From the NCBI GenBank assembly GCA_020848855.1, contig JADLHH010000299.1:1-12900 (forward strand): 12,900 nucleotides of DNA, given 5' to 3'. This document shows positions 6,636 through 12,900 of the stretch, piece by piece. Numbering within the stretch: position 1 is the stretch's first letter; each line of letters starts with the position of its first letter. The notes under the pieces were generated by a model that did no database searches, was not told the origin of the DNA, and worked only from the letters and a program-made list of their open reading frames with translations. The translations under genes and the position numbers were made by a program. Source of the DNA: Anaerolineae bacterium. GTDB taxonomy: Bacteria; Chloroflexota; Anaerolineae; Aggregatilineales; Phototrophicaceae.

Positions 6636-8342
6636 CTATGTTTTCTCGTCAGCGAGCGGCTTCCCACTCACTCGCCAGTTCCGGGCAAGATATTGATGCG
6701 CCGATTGAATCGCGATGCCACCCTCTCCGACTGCGGCAGCCACGCGCTTGACCGAACCATGCCGTACATCACCCACAGCAAACACACCGGGAATACTGGT
6801 TTCCAGTAGGAGCGGTCGTCGTTGTTGCACTGTGTTATCAGATACATCCCCTGCATTGGGAAGGTCTGTTCCGGTGAGAATAAAGCCACGCTCGTCGCGC
6901 AGGATGCTCGCTGGCAGCCATTCGGTACGCGGTTTTGCGCCGATCAGGACGAACAACGCTGCTGCTGCAACGGTCTGCATCTCGGCAGTGGAACTATCCT
7001 GCAAGACCAGGCTCTCCAGCCGTCCCGTGCCATTACCGTCGATGATGGTGGTGTGCAGACGCACGTCAATGTTTTTCTTGGCTTGGGTCTCCTTCACCAG
7101 ATAGTCGGACATGCTGGCGGCAAGCGAACTGCCCCGCGCGACAATCGTTACTTGCCGTGCATATTTGGCTAAGTTGACGGCAGCCTGACCCGCCGAGTTG
7201 CCCGCGCCTGCGACGAAGACATGCTGTTCCTCCATTGACGGCGCTTCGGTGATGCCGCCACCGTAGAAAACGCCTGCGCCGACCAATTTCTCCAGCGCTG
7301 GAATGCCGAGCCGCTGGTAGGTTGCGCCCAGCGCGAGGACAACAGTTCGGCTGACAATTTCAGTCCCATTTGAGAAGACCAGAATGCGATGCTGTCCCTC
7401 GGTTTTCAGATCGATAGCTTCACGCAGCACGGACGTTTCCGCACCGAACGACCAGGCTTGATCGAGGGCGCGATTGGTCAGATCAGCGCCGCTGATGCCC
7501 AGCGGGAAACCCAGGTAGTTTCGGATCATCGAACTCGTGCCCGCCTGCCCGCCGATGGTCTCGCGATCCACCACTATCGTGCGCAAGCCTTCGGACGCCC
7601 CGTATACGGCTGCCGACAGTCCGGCAGGTCCCGCACCCACGACAGTTAGGTCAAAGACGCCTTCCTCAACGCTGTGCCGCGCGCCAACGGCATGGGCAGC
7701 TTCCTCATCGGTAGGATCAGTCAATACCAAGCCATCAAAGCGCACCAACACTGGAAATGGTCCATCAGGGCGCTGAATTTGCTGTAGGAGCGCTTGCCCT
7801 TCGGCGGAATTGGTCTCATAAAAATCGAAGGGCAGTCCGCTCCGCGCCATTTCGTCTCGAAGCTCAGCGGCACGGGCGTCCCACCGGTCGCTGATAATGG
7901 TGATAACCGTCGCGTACTCGTGTTGTTGGCGCTGCCAGTCCCGCAGGAGTTCGGCGATCAGGCTGTGAAATTGTTCGTCCGGCGACCGGCTGGGCTTGGT
8001 CGCAAATCGGTCGATGCGCCCGGCAGCGATATCTCTCCACAGCGGCTTGGTTGCCGAACGGTTTGCCCAGGGGATAAGCAGTACGCGCCTGGCATGGGGA
8101 TACAAGTCGTGCGCCCGTCGCAGAAAGTCAATGCCGGTCACCGTTGCCATGATCTGGGCGGCGATTATGAAGACGACAGGTGTACCAGCTCTACGCAGCG
8201 CCTCGAGCCGCTGCAGCGATGCTTCGGCTGAAAGGTCGCCAACGACTTCATAGTCGTCACCGTAGCGCTTGACGAGTTCCCGCCGGATAATCTCTAAGTC
8301 AACGCTCACGTCGCCTACAACCATCAGAATCGGTTTTGCCAT
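6636..8342 (-). CDS. FAD/NAD(P)-dependent thioredoxin-reductase-like protein with degenerate receiver domain
   Basis: 568 residues, three modules. Residues 1-135 are a receiver-like domain: 'KPILMVVGDVSVDLEIIRRE', 'VVFIIAAQIM', 'RVLLIPW', 'FATKPSRSPDEQ'. The acidic pair is reduced, the phospho-accepting Asp position appears to be Ala62, and only Lys116 is kept. Residues 143-222 resemble a glutaredoxin-like fold ('ATVITIISDRWDARAAELRD', 'FPVLVRFDGLVLTDP') without a CxxC. Residues 228-555 are a class II pyridine-nucleotide reductase core: FAD motif GAGPAG (236-241), 'GGQAGTSSMIRNYLGFP' (264-280) where true thioredoxin reductases differ, NAD(P) motif 'VAGAGNSAGQAAVN' (377-390) and FAD-binding 'GVFAVGDVRHGSVKRVAAAV' (519-538). 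It lacks the CxxC disulphide of TrxB, so it is a reductase-like redox protein, partner unknown. The start at 8342 is preferred over a 56-codon longer frame: AGGGA lies 6 bases upstream, a receiver begins there, and the extension crosses a probable promoter. Confidence 0.88.
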   Translation of the reverse strand: MAKPILMVVGDVSVDLEIIRRELVKRYGDDYEVVGDLSAEASLQRLEALRRAGTPVVFIIAAQIMATVTGIDFLRRAHDLYPHARRVLLIPWANRSATKPLWRDIAAGRIDRFATKPSRSPDEQFHSLIAELLRDWQRQQHEYATVITIISDRWDARAAELRDEMARSGLPFDFYETNSAEGQALLQQIQRPDGPFPVLVRFDGLVLTDPTDEEAAHAVGARHSVEEGVFDLTVVGAGPAGLSAAVYGASEGLRTIVVDRETIGGQAGTSSMIRNYLGFPLGISGADLTNRALDQAWSFGAETSVLREAIDLKTEGQHRILVFSNGTEIVSRTVVLALGATYQRLGIPALEKLVGAGVFYGGGITEAPSMEEQHVFVAGAGNSAGQAAVNLAKYARQVTIVARGSSLAASMSDYLVKETQAKKNIDVRLHTTIIDGNGTGRLESLVLQDSSTAEMQTVAAAALFVLIGAKPRTEWLPASILRDERGFILTGTDLPNAGDVSDNTVQQRRPLLLETSIPGVFAVGDVRHGSVKRVAAAVGEGGIAIQSAHQYLARNWRVSGKPLADEKT

Positions 8343-8463
8343 CGCATTTCCCTGAACTGGAGTCCTCACCTTAGTGATGGTCTCATGAGTGCTGTACGAT
8401 GATTGTTTGTGACGCACGCAAAAGTCGTAGGCTGTTTGGCGCAAATTGACTGGTAGAGGCGGC

Positions 8464-8472
8464 AGTATAGCA
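8464..8472 (-). promoter_or_regulatory. Probable extended -10 promoter of the reductase-like gene
   Basis: Reading the minus strand, TGC-TATACT (revcomp of 8464-8472) matches the extended -10 form TGnTATAAT with one mismatch. No clear -35 box lies 17 bases upstream. Transcription would begin near 8457, giving a leader of about 115 bases before the ATG at 8342. The gap 8343-8480 shows no other gene. Confidence 0.4.
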
Positions 8473-8482
8473 TAAGTTATCG

Positions 8483-8914
8483 TTGTGCTGCACAGGGGAA
8501 CTACGCTCACGAGGGGCGCAGGTGCAACTTTTGGTTGCCTCGCTGCGCCATTCGGATCGGTATCGTCAGCGAGAAGGGCTTCGACGTATGGCCGCCGAAG
8601 CCGACCTCGCCGACGTGGTCGCCTATCTGCGGACGAAAGACACCGCTTCAGCCGAGCTTGCGACTGCCGCCAATCTCTACGCCAGGAACTGCGCCGCCTG
8701 TCACGGCTAAACGGGGCATCGAGATAGTTTCATGGCGACACAGCTTGCCGCGACTCTGGTCGCGTTCGCCGACCCCGCTTATATGTTCGGTCGGCGGGGC
8801 GACGTGCTGTACGCCAAAATCCGCACGGGCGGCATGGGGACAGACATGCCAAACTGGGGCACGGTCTTTACGCCTGACGAAACCAGGGGGGTAGTCGATT
8901 ACCTGTGGCACTGA
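8483..8914 (+). pseudogene. Cytochrome c (probably di-haem type), interrupted by in-frame TAA after the haem motif
   Basis: One plus frame gives 'LADVVAYLRT' (the closing helix of a first cytochrome c domain), then 'ATAANLYARNCAACHG', the start of a second domain with a CxxCH haem-binding site. TAA at 8708-8710 follows. The same frame continues 'TGHRDSFMATQLAATLV', 'FADPAYMFGRRG', 'GTDMPNWG' with the axial-ligand Met, and 'DETRGVVDYLWH', ending TGA at 8912-8914. Residue spacing across the stop matches an intact 'CHGxNGEGDGPMAAQLA' pattern, so a single nonsense change, not a frameshift, explains the break. The first domain is reduced to its last helix and the exact left edge is unclear; no signal peptide or ribosome site was found. 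It probably once acted in extracytoplasmic electron transfer. A sequencing error at the TAA cannot be excluded, but the missing N-terminus argues for decay. Confidence 0.75.
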
Positions 8915-9060
8915 TGGTTGCCACACCCGACGAAGCGGCTCCCTGACTCCATCTCGTCGAAATCCTATATGGCAAACGGGCAGCACAGACGTAACAAATG
9001 ACAATTACCCCTGTCGGATGATTGTGGAACGCTTAAGCAAACAACGACGAATGGTGCGGT

Positions 9061-9744
9061 ATGACAATTATTCTGGTGATTGACGACGAACCGCCGATTC
9101 GCAGCATCGTCGAAGCCTACCTGAAAACCGAGGGGCATACCGTCCATCTGGCGGAAAACGGCGTGCAGGGGCTGGCGCTGTTTCGGCGTCACCAGCCCGA
9201 TCTGGTGATCCTCGACATTATGCTGCCGGGGATGGATGGCTTGGAGGTCTTGCAGCACATCCGCCGCGAGTCGCAGGTGTATGTGTTAATGCTGACGGCG
9301 CGATCCGAGGAAATGGATCGCGTCATCGGGCTGACCATCGGTGCGGACGACTACCTCACCAAGCCATTCAGCCCACGCGAGCTGGTCGCGCGCGTCAAGG
9401 CGATTCTGCGGCGCGGGCGCAATGCCGAAGCTGCCCAGGTGCTCGCGTTCCGGCATCTGCGCATCGACGATCAACGGCACGAGGTCTTCAAAGACGGTGC
9501 TTTGGTGGAACTGACGGCGCTGGAATTCAGGCTGCTCAAGCTGCTGGCGACTTATGCAGGCTCCGTGTTGAGCCGGGAGCAGTTGTTGCAGCAGGTCTGG
9601 GGCTATGACTTCTACGGCGATGACCGCGTCGTTGATGTTCACATCGGGCACATCCGCCAGAAGCTTGAAACCGATCCTGCCGATCCGCAGTTCATCCTGA
9701 CGGTGCGCGGCGTCGGCTACAAATTCGGGGATGAACCAGCATGA
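9061..9744 (+). CDS. OmpR/PhoB-family response regulator of a metal-type two-component system
   Basis: 227 residues, the usual family length. The receiver domain (2-118) has the acidic pair Asp8/Asp9, phospho-acceptor Asp52 in 'LVILDIMLPGMDG', Thr79 and Lys101 in 'YLTKPFSPREL', so it appears fully competent. A linker leads to a winged-helix DNA-binding domain (about 128-224; 'ELTALEFRLLKLLATYAG', 'SREQLLQQVWGY', 'RVVDVHIGHIRQKLE', 'ILTVRGVGYKF'). It overlaps the kinase gene by four bases (ATGA), which indicates translational coupling and a cognate pair. The ATG is preceded by only a weak purine-rich site (around 9050). The gap 8915-9060 showed no convincing promoter or terminator. Its targets are unproven; direct repeats upstream of the Met-rich gene downstream are the best visible candidate. 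Confidence 0.95.
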   Translation: MTIILVIDDEPPIRSIVEAYLKTEGHTVHLAENGVQGLALFRRHQPDLVILDIMLPGMDGLEVLQHIRRESQVYVLMLTARSEEMDRVIGLTIGADDYLTKPFSPRELVARVKAILRRGRNAEAAQVLAFRHLRIDDQRHEVFKDGALVELTALEFRLLKLLATYAGSVLSREQLLQQVWGYDFYGDDRVVDVHIGHIRQKLETDPADPQFILTVRGVGYKFGDEPA

Positions 9745-10862
9745 AGCTCTCGCACAAGCTGTTTGCTTCGTATCTGCTGGTCGTAGCGGTTGGGCTGGTC
9801 GTGCTGGCGCTGTCGACCGCCTTCGTCGCGCCCATCACCTTCGAGCAGCAGATGGCGCACATGGGCGCAGGTGCAGGACAGGGACAGCAGCGCGGCATGA
9901 TGCAGGCGCAGATGACCGATCAGATCAACGCCGAGATCGAGGCGAATTTCCGCAGCGCGGTCAATCAGGCGCTGCTGCTGGCGGGCGCGGCGGCAATTAT
10001 CGCGGCGGGCGCGGTCAGTTGGCTGGTCAGCCGTCAGATCGTCAACCCGCTTCGCGCGCTGGTCAGTCTCAGCCAGCGCATCGCCAGCGGGCATTATCGG
10101 GAACGCCTGGAAGTCCAGTCGCGCGACGAGCTGGCGGAACTGGTGCGCAGCTTCAATCAGATGGCGGAAGCGCTCGACCACACCGAGACGATCCGCAGCG
10201 AACTGATGGCGAACATGACCCACGAACTGAAAACGCCGCTGGCGAGCATCAAAGGCTACATGGAGGGATTGCAGGACGGCGTGATTCCCCCCAGCGAAGA
10301 AACTTTCCAGTTGGTTCACCACGAAGCGGAGCGGCTTCAACGGTTGGTGCAAGACCTTCAGGAACTTTCGCGCGCTGAAGCCGGACAGGTGCCGATCCAT
10401 CCGCAGCCGAGCGATCCCTGCCGGATCGTCGAGTCCGCCATTGAGCGGATGCGCCCGCAGTTCAACGAGAAAAGCGTCGAGCTTGGCGTAAAGATGGAGC
10501 GCTCCCTGCCCGACCTTAGTGCTGACCCCGACCGCATCGGTCAGGTGCTAATCAACCTGCTCGGCAACGCGCTGCAAAATACGGCGGCAGGCGGGCGGGT
10601 CGAGGTCAGCTTGTCACCGACAGGGCGTATGCTCGAATTCTCCATTCAGGACAGCGGTATTGGCATTGGGGCGGAAAACCTGGAGAGAATCTTCCAGCGC
10701 TTCTACCGGGTCGATAAGTCGCGCTCGCGCAGCAGCGGCGGCAGCGGCATCGGTCTGACGATTTCGCGCCACCTGGTCGAAGCGCACGGCGGGCGCATCT
10801 GGGCGGAGAGTCCCGGTCTTGGGAAGGGCAGCACCTTTCGCTTCACAATCCCAATTGTCTGA
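9741..10862 (+). CDS. Membrane sensor histidine kinase with Met-rich external loop
   Basis: 373 residues. TM1 is about 7-30, an extracytoplasmic loop spans 31-76 and TM2 about 77-97. HAMP (98-150) starts at 'NPLRALVSLSQRIASGHY'. The H-box is 'MTHELKTPL' with His161. The ATPase domain has the N-box 'NLLGNALQNT' (Asn276), G1 'DSGIGIG' (304-310), F-box 'FQRFYR' and G2 'GGSGIGLTI', so all catalytic boxes are present. The short loop carries seven Met and one His close together ('MAHMGAGAGQGQQRGMMQAQ'), a composition fitting a soft-metal sensor such as Cu(I)/Ag(I); this is inference. The start codon lies within the stop of the response regulator gene. Domain order is BaeS/CusS-like, but sequence alone does not fix the signal. 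The Met/His-rich secreted protein and the P1B ATPase downstream support metal sensing. Confidence 0.95.
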   Translation: MKLSHKLFASYLLVVAVGLVVLALSTAFVAPITFEQQMAHMGAGAGQGQQRGMMQAQMTDQINAEIEANFRSAVNQALLLAGAAAIIAAGAVSWLVSRQIVNPLRALVSLSQRIASGHYRERLEVQSRDELAELVRSFNQMAEALDHTETIRSELMANMTHELKTPLASIKGYMEGLQDGVIPPSEETFQLVHHEAERLQRLVQDLQELSRAEAGQVPIHPQPSDPCRIVESAIERMRPQFNEKSVELGVKMERSLPDLSADPDRIGQVLINLLGNALQNTAAGGRVEVSLSPTGRMLEFSIQDSGIGIGAENLERIFQRFYRVDKSRSRSSGGSGIGLTISRHLVEAHGGRIWAESPGLGKGSTFRFTIPIV

Positions 10863-10904
10863 AACTTTACCAAAACTTCATAGAAGCAACATCGAAGCTT
10901 GATC
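10862..10904 (+). promoter_or_regulatory. Candidate response-regulator operator with 11-bp-period direct repeats
   Basis: In the 89-base gap after the kinase, AAACTT occurs at 10862-10867 and 10873-10878, and GAAGC at 10883-10887 and 10894-10898, each pair exactly 11 bases apart. Helical-turn direct repeats are typical of OmpR-family binding sites. A TTGATC -35-like hexamer (10899-10904) follows, without a clear -10. The first AAACTT overlaps the kinase stop codon. Confidence 0.35.
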
Positions 10905-10951
10905 GGCGCGTGGCATCCTTCAGGCAATAACGAATCGATAGGAGTATGCAC

Positions 10952-11467
10952 ATGTCCACGCAACGCAAAATCATCGTCCTCGCCGTCGTCGCGCTGATCG
11001 CCGTCAGCAGCTTCACCGCTCTCGCTCAGGATACCGGCACGCAGGATTGGCCCCCCTTCGGCATGATGGGGCGGGGCGGGCACGGCGCAATGATGGGGTC
11101 TGGGTTCCACATGATGTGGGATGACGATGCTACCCCCATGTTCAGCGCGGTGGCTCAGGCGCTCGGTATTGACGAGCAAACCTTGATCAGCGAACTGCAA
11201 TCCGGCAAGACGATTTCGGAACTGGCACAGGAAAAGGACATCGATCTGACGACGATCTGGTCGGCAGCGCAGACTCAGATGCAGGAGCATCTGCAAGCGC
11301 TGGTGGATGCGGGCACGCTGACGCAGGCGCAGGCGGACGCCCACCTTAGCCTCATGCAGTCTCACTGGGAAGATATGCCGATGTTCAGCGGTCAGGGGTT
11401 CGGCATGATGGGCGGCATGTGGGGGAACAACGATACCCATCACGGGATGATGGGGCGCTGGCACTAG
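10952..11467 (+). CDS. Secreted Met/His-rich small protein, probable metal-binding factor
   Basis: 171 residues. AGGAG at 10940-10944 lies 7 bases before the ATG at 10952 but only 1 base before an in-frame ATG at 10946, so 10952 is chosen. A Sec signal peptide (hydrophobic 7-24) has an 'ALA' cleavage site at residue 25. The mature chain opens with a Gly/Met/His segment ('FGMMGRGGHGAMMGSGFHMM', 37-55) and closes with another ('FGMMGGMWGNNDTHHGMMGR', 150-169). Between them lies a helical core (65-138; 'LGIDEQTLISELQSGKTISE', 'LVDAGTLTQAQADAH'), resembling secreted DUF2680/YckD-like proteins, a recall-based comparison. The flanking Met and His clusters suggest Cu(I)/Cu(II) or Ag(I) capture outside the membrane. 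Next to a Met-loop kinase and a P1B ATPase, a buffering or chaperone role is likely but unproven. A strong terminator ends the transcript. Confidence 0.85.
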   Translation: MSTQRKIIVLAVVALIAVSSFTALAQDTGTQDWPPFGMMGRGGHGAMMGSGFHMMWDDDATPMFSAVAQALGIDEQTLISELQSGKTISELAQEKDIDLTTIWSAAQTQMQEHLQALVDAGTLTQAQADAHLSLMQSHWEDMPMFSGQGFGMMGGMWGNNDTHHGMMGRWH

Positions 11468-11486
11468 ATCAACCATTTCGACACTC

Positions 11487-11519
11487 AAGGGATGCCGTGC
11501 TGAGCGGTATCCCTTTTTT
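11487..11519 (+). terminator. Rho-independent terminator after the Met/His-rich gene
   Basis: AAGGGATGCCG (11487-11497) pairs with CGGTATCCCTT (11505-11515), an 11-bp stem with one G-U pair and a 7-base loop, followed directly by a run of T to 11519. It lies 20 bases after the stop codon. It is the clearest intrinsic terminator in the window and separates this gene from the rhodanese/ATPase unit. Confidence 0.88.
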
Positions 11520-11656
11520 GTTCTCGTGAGCGTTGCGATCTGGCGGCGATTGGACGATAGAGCGCCTGCCAAACAGCAGGGTGATCCCATAAATACGCTG
11601 TATGGTGCATTTCGTCGGCGGACACCCGATCTACACTGTAGGGGTAGGTTGAATGT

Positions 11657-12112
11657 TTGAGCCAGACAATTGGAGGATTGGCTACGTTCAGAGCGATCTG
11701 GGTCGCAGTCGCGCTGCTTGCTGCCGCTGCTTGTACGGGGGTAGCGACACCTTCAGCGGCTCCCTCCACACCGGTTTCGAGCGATCAACCGACAGCGGTC
11801 GCCCATACCCTGACCATTGACGAACTGGCGAACGTGTTGGCGAATGAAGCCAATGCCTATACGATTGTCAACGTCCACATTCCCCATGAAGGCGAGATCG
11901 ACGGCACGGACCTGAGAATCGCCTACAATGACATCGACGCGCTGATGACGGCGCTGCCCGACAAAAATGTGCCCATCATCGTCTACTGCCGCTCCGGCAA
12001 CATGAGCGCGCAGGCGACGACGGTACTGGTCGAGCGGGGGTACAGCCAGGTCTACGACGTGCCAGGCGGGATGATCGCCTGGGAAGCCAGCGGACGCCAG
12101 ATCGTCGACTGA
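11657..12112 (+). CDS. Rhodanese-like lipoprotein
   Basis: About 151 residues from TTG at 11657, chosen because an AGGGGTAGG-like site lies about 8 bases upstream and the full signal region is then kept; TTG at 11678 is in frame but only one base from GGAGG. An N-terminal hydrophobic stretch (13-25) ends in 'LLAAAAC', a lipobox with acylated Cys26, followed by a Ser/Thr/Pro-rich tether (27-48). Residues 52-150 form a single rhodanese domain: 'TIVNVHIPHEGEIDGTDL' in place of the usual 'LIDVR' entry, active-site loop 'CRSGNMS' with Cys111, and 'VYDVPGGMIAWEASG'. Rhodaneses hold a persulphide on this Cys; a membrane-anchored extracytoplasmic form could trap or move sulphur or soft metals. It lies 30 bases before the ATPase gene and is likely co-transcribed with it. 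Function in this module is inference. Confidence 0.87.
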   Translation: MSQTIGGLATFRAIWVAVALLAAAACTGVATPSAAPSTPVSSDQPTAVAHTLTIDELANVLANEANAYTIVNVHIPHEGEIDGTDLRIAYNDIDALMTALPDKNVPIIVYCRSGNMSAQATTVLVERGYSQVYDVPGGMIAWEASGRQIVD

Positions 12113-12142
12113 GCAAGTGGCAAGTGAGCAGGAGAACGAAAC

Positions 12143-12900
12143 GTGCAAAACCCACACGACGAAAACAGCCACCATCATCACCATCAGCAAACAGCCATGA
12201 GCGTGCAGGACGATCAATCCCACGAGCACATGCACCACGAACATGCCGCCCCAGAGCACGCGGGCAGCCACGCGATGGATCACGGCGGGCATGGTGCGCA
12301 CATCGACCATGCTGGGCACGAGCAGATGTTCCGCCGCCGCTTCTGGGTTTGCCTGGTGCTGACCATCCCGGTGCTGCTGTTCAGCCCGATGATTCAGGAA
12401 TGGTTCGGCTTCTCGATGCCGGAATTCACCGGCAGCACGTTGATTGGTCCGGCATTCGCCGTCGTTATCTTTCTTTACGGCGGGCTTCCCTTCCTGCAAA
12501 TGGCGGTGCCGGAAATCCAGAATCGTCAGCCGGGCATGATGCTGCTGATTTCGCTGGCGATCACCGTCGCGTTCGTCTACAGCCTGTTCGCGCTGGTCGC
12601 CGTGCCGGGCAGCGGCTTCTTCTGGGAGATGGCGACGCTGATCGACATCATGCTGCTTGGACATTGGATGGAGATGCGCAGCGTGCGACAGGCGTCGGGC
12701 GCGCTCAACGAACTGGCGAAGCTCATGCCGGACACCGCCGAACGCATTGGCGTCGGCGGTAGCACAGAGACTGTTTCGGTGAGCGACCTGAAGCATGGCG
12801 ACCTAATCCTGGTACGACCGGGCGCGAGCGTGCCCGCCGATGGCGAAGTTGAAGATGGGCATTCCGAGGTCAACGAAGCGATGATCACGGGCGAGTCCAA
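12143..12900 (+). CDS. copB: CopB-type P1B heavy-metal-translocating ATPase, N-terminal part (3' end outside window)
   Basis: The frame from GTG at 12143 (GGAG 8 bases upstream) stays open for 252 codons to the window edge. Residues 1-60 are extremely His-rich: 18 His, including a five-His run at 10-14 and 'HEHMHHEH' (27-34); there is no CxxC metal domain, as is usual for the CopB branch. Membrane helices follow at about 67-87 ('[17 protein letters not shown]'), 100-120 and 133-156, then '[16 protein letters not shown]', a signature region of P1B ATPases before the actuator domain. The actuator starts with '[13 protein letters not shown]', continues with '[13 protein letters not shown]' and ends at the window edge with the phosphatase motif 'TGES' (249-252). 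The ion-binding CPx/CPH helix and the DKTG phosphorylation site lie beyond the edge, so metal choice (Cu, Ag or other) cannot be read here. It is the probable exporter of this metal module. Confidence 0.92.
   Translation, partial: MQNPHDENSHHHHHQQTAMSVQDDQSHEHMHHEHAAPEHAGSHAMDHGGHGAHIDHAGHEQMFRRRFWVCLVLTIPVLLFSPMIQEWFGFSMPEFTGSTLIGPAFAVVIFLYGGLPFLQMAVPEIQNRQPGMMLLISLAITVAFVYSLFALVAVPGSGFFWEMATLIDIMLLGHWMEMRSVRQASGALNELAKLMPDTAERIGVGGSTETVSVSDLKHGDLILVRPGASVPADGEVEDGHSEVNEAMITGES

Noticed and set aside
8343..8510. N-terminal extension of 56 codons on the reductase-like protein
   Set aside because: The extension lacks domain character, crosses a TGC-TATACT promoter-like site, and the ATG at 8342 has a proper ribosome site and receiver start.
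9014..9060. GCTTAAGC palindrome and possible promoter before the response regulator
   Set aside because: The palindrome is only 8 bases and no -35/-10 pair with acceptable spacing could be found.
10946..10951. ATG at 10946 as start of the Met/His-rich protein
   Set aside because: It is only one base from AGGAG; the next in-frame ATG at 10952 has 7-base spacing.
12124..12762. Long Arg/Pro-rich open frame on the plus strand overlapping the ATPase
   Set aside because: It is an out-of-frame shadow of the CopB-type gene, with no recognisable domain; the frame from 12143 has clear membrane helices and TGES.

Overview
The window looks like a GC-rich, free-living bacterial chromosome, most likely of the phylum Chloroflexota (Anaerolineae-like). 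This is inferred from protein style, not from a marker gene: secreted PPC/SH3b/fibronectin-like proteins, a receiver–thioredoxin-reductase-like fusion, LacI and NarL-type regulators, and a rhodanese lipoprotein of the 'NVHIPHEGEI' type. No rRNA, tRNA, CRISPR array or complete mobile element was seen.

Layout. Positions 1-582 hold the C-terminal part of a LacI-family repressor that starts outside the window. Positions 595-1010 are a gene graveyard. Three truncated, unrelated fragments lie edge to edge: a NarL-type receiver piece (minus), a membrane/HAMP piece of a sensor kinase (minus) and a short piece of an L-fucose-isomerase-like enzyme (plus). Two hairpins (1024-1109) follow. From 8342 down to 1115 all real genes are on the minus strand. 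In transcription order they are a FAD/NAD(P)-dependent thioredoxin-reductase-like protein with a degenerate receiver domain, a predicted alpha/alpha-toroid protein of unknown function, and a tandem pair of secreted, cysteine-containing PPC-domain paralogues. An AT-rich island (about 4795-4970) with small palindromes precedes the pair and probably holds its promoter.

From about 8480 rightward everything is on the plus strand. A cytochrome c gene is broken by one in-frame TAA directly after its CAACHG haem motif. It is followed by a copper/metal-type module: an OmpR-family response regulator and a histidine kinase overlapping by 4 nt, the kinase having a Met-rich external loop; a secreted Met/His-rich small protein ending in a strong terminator; a rhodanese-like lipoprotein; and the first 252 codons of a CopB-type P1B ATPase with a His-rich N-terminus that runs off the right edge. 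The ATPase lacks a stop codon in the window and is easily missed.

Working model (inference): the kinase senses metal outside the membrane, the regulator activates the downstream genes (direct repeats with 11-bp period lie before the Met-rich gene), the Met/His-rich protein buffers metal and the ATPase exports it. The minus-strand half looks like a separate cell-surface and redox set with no clear functional link to the metal module.
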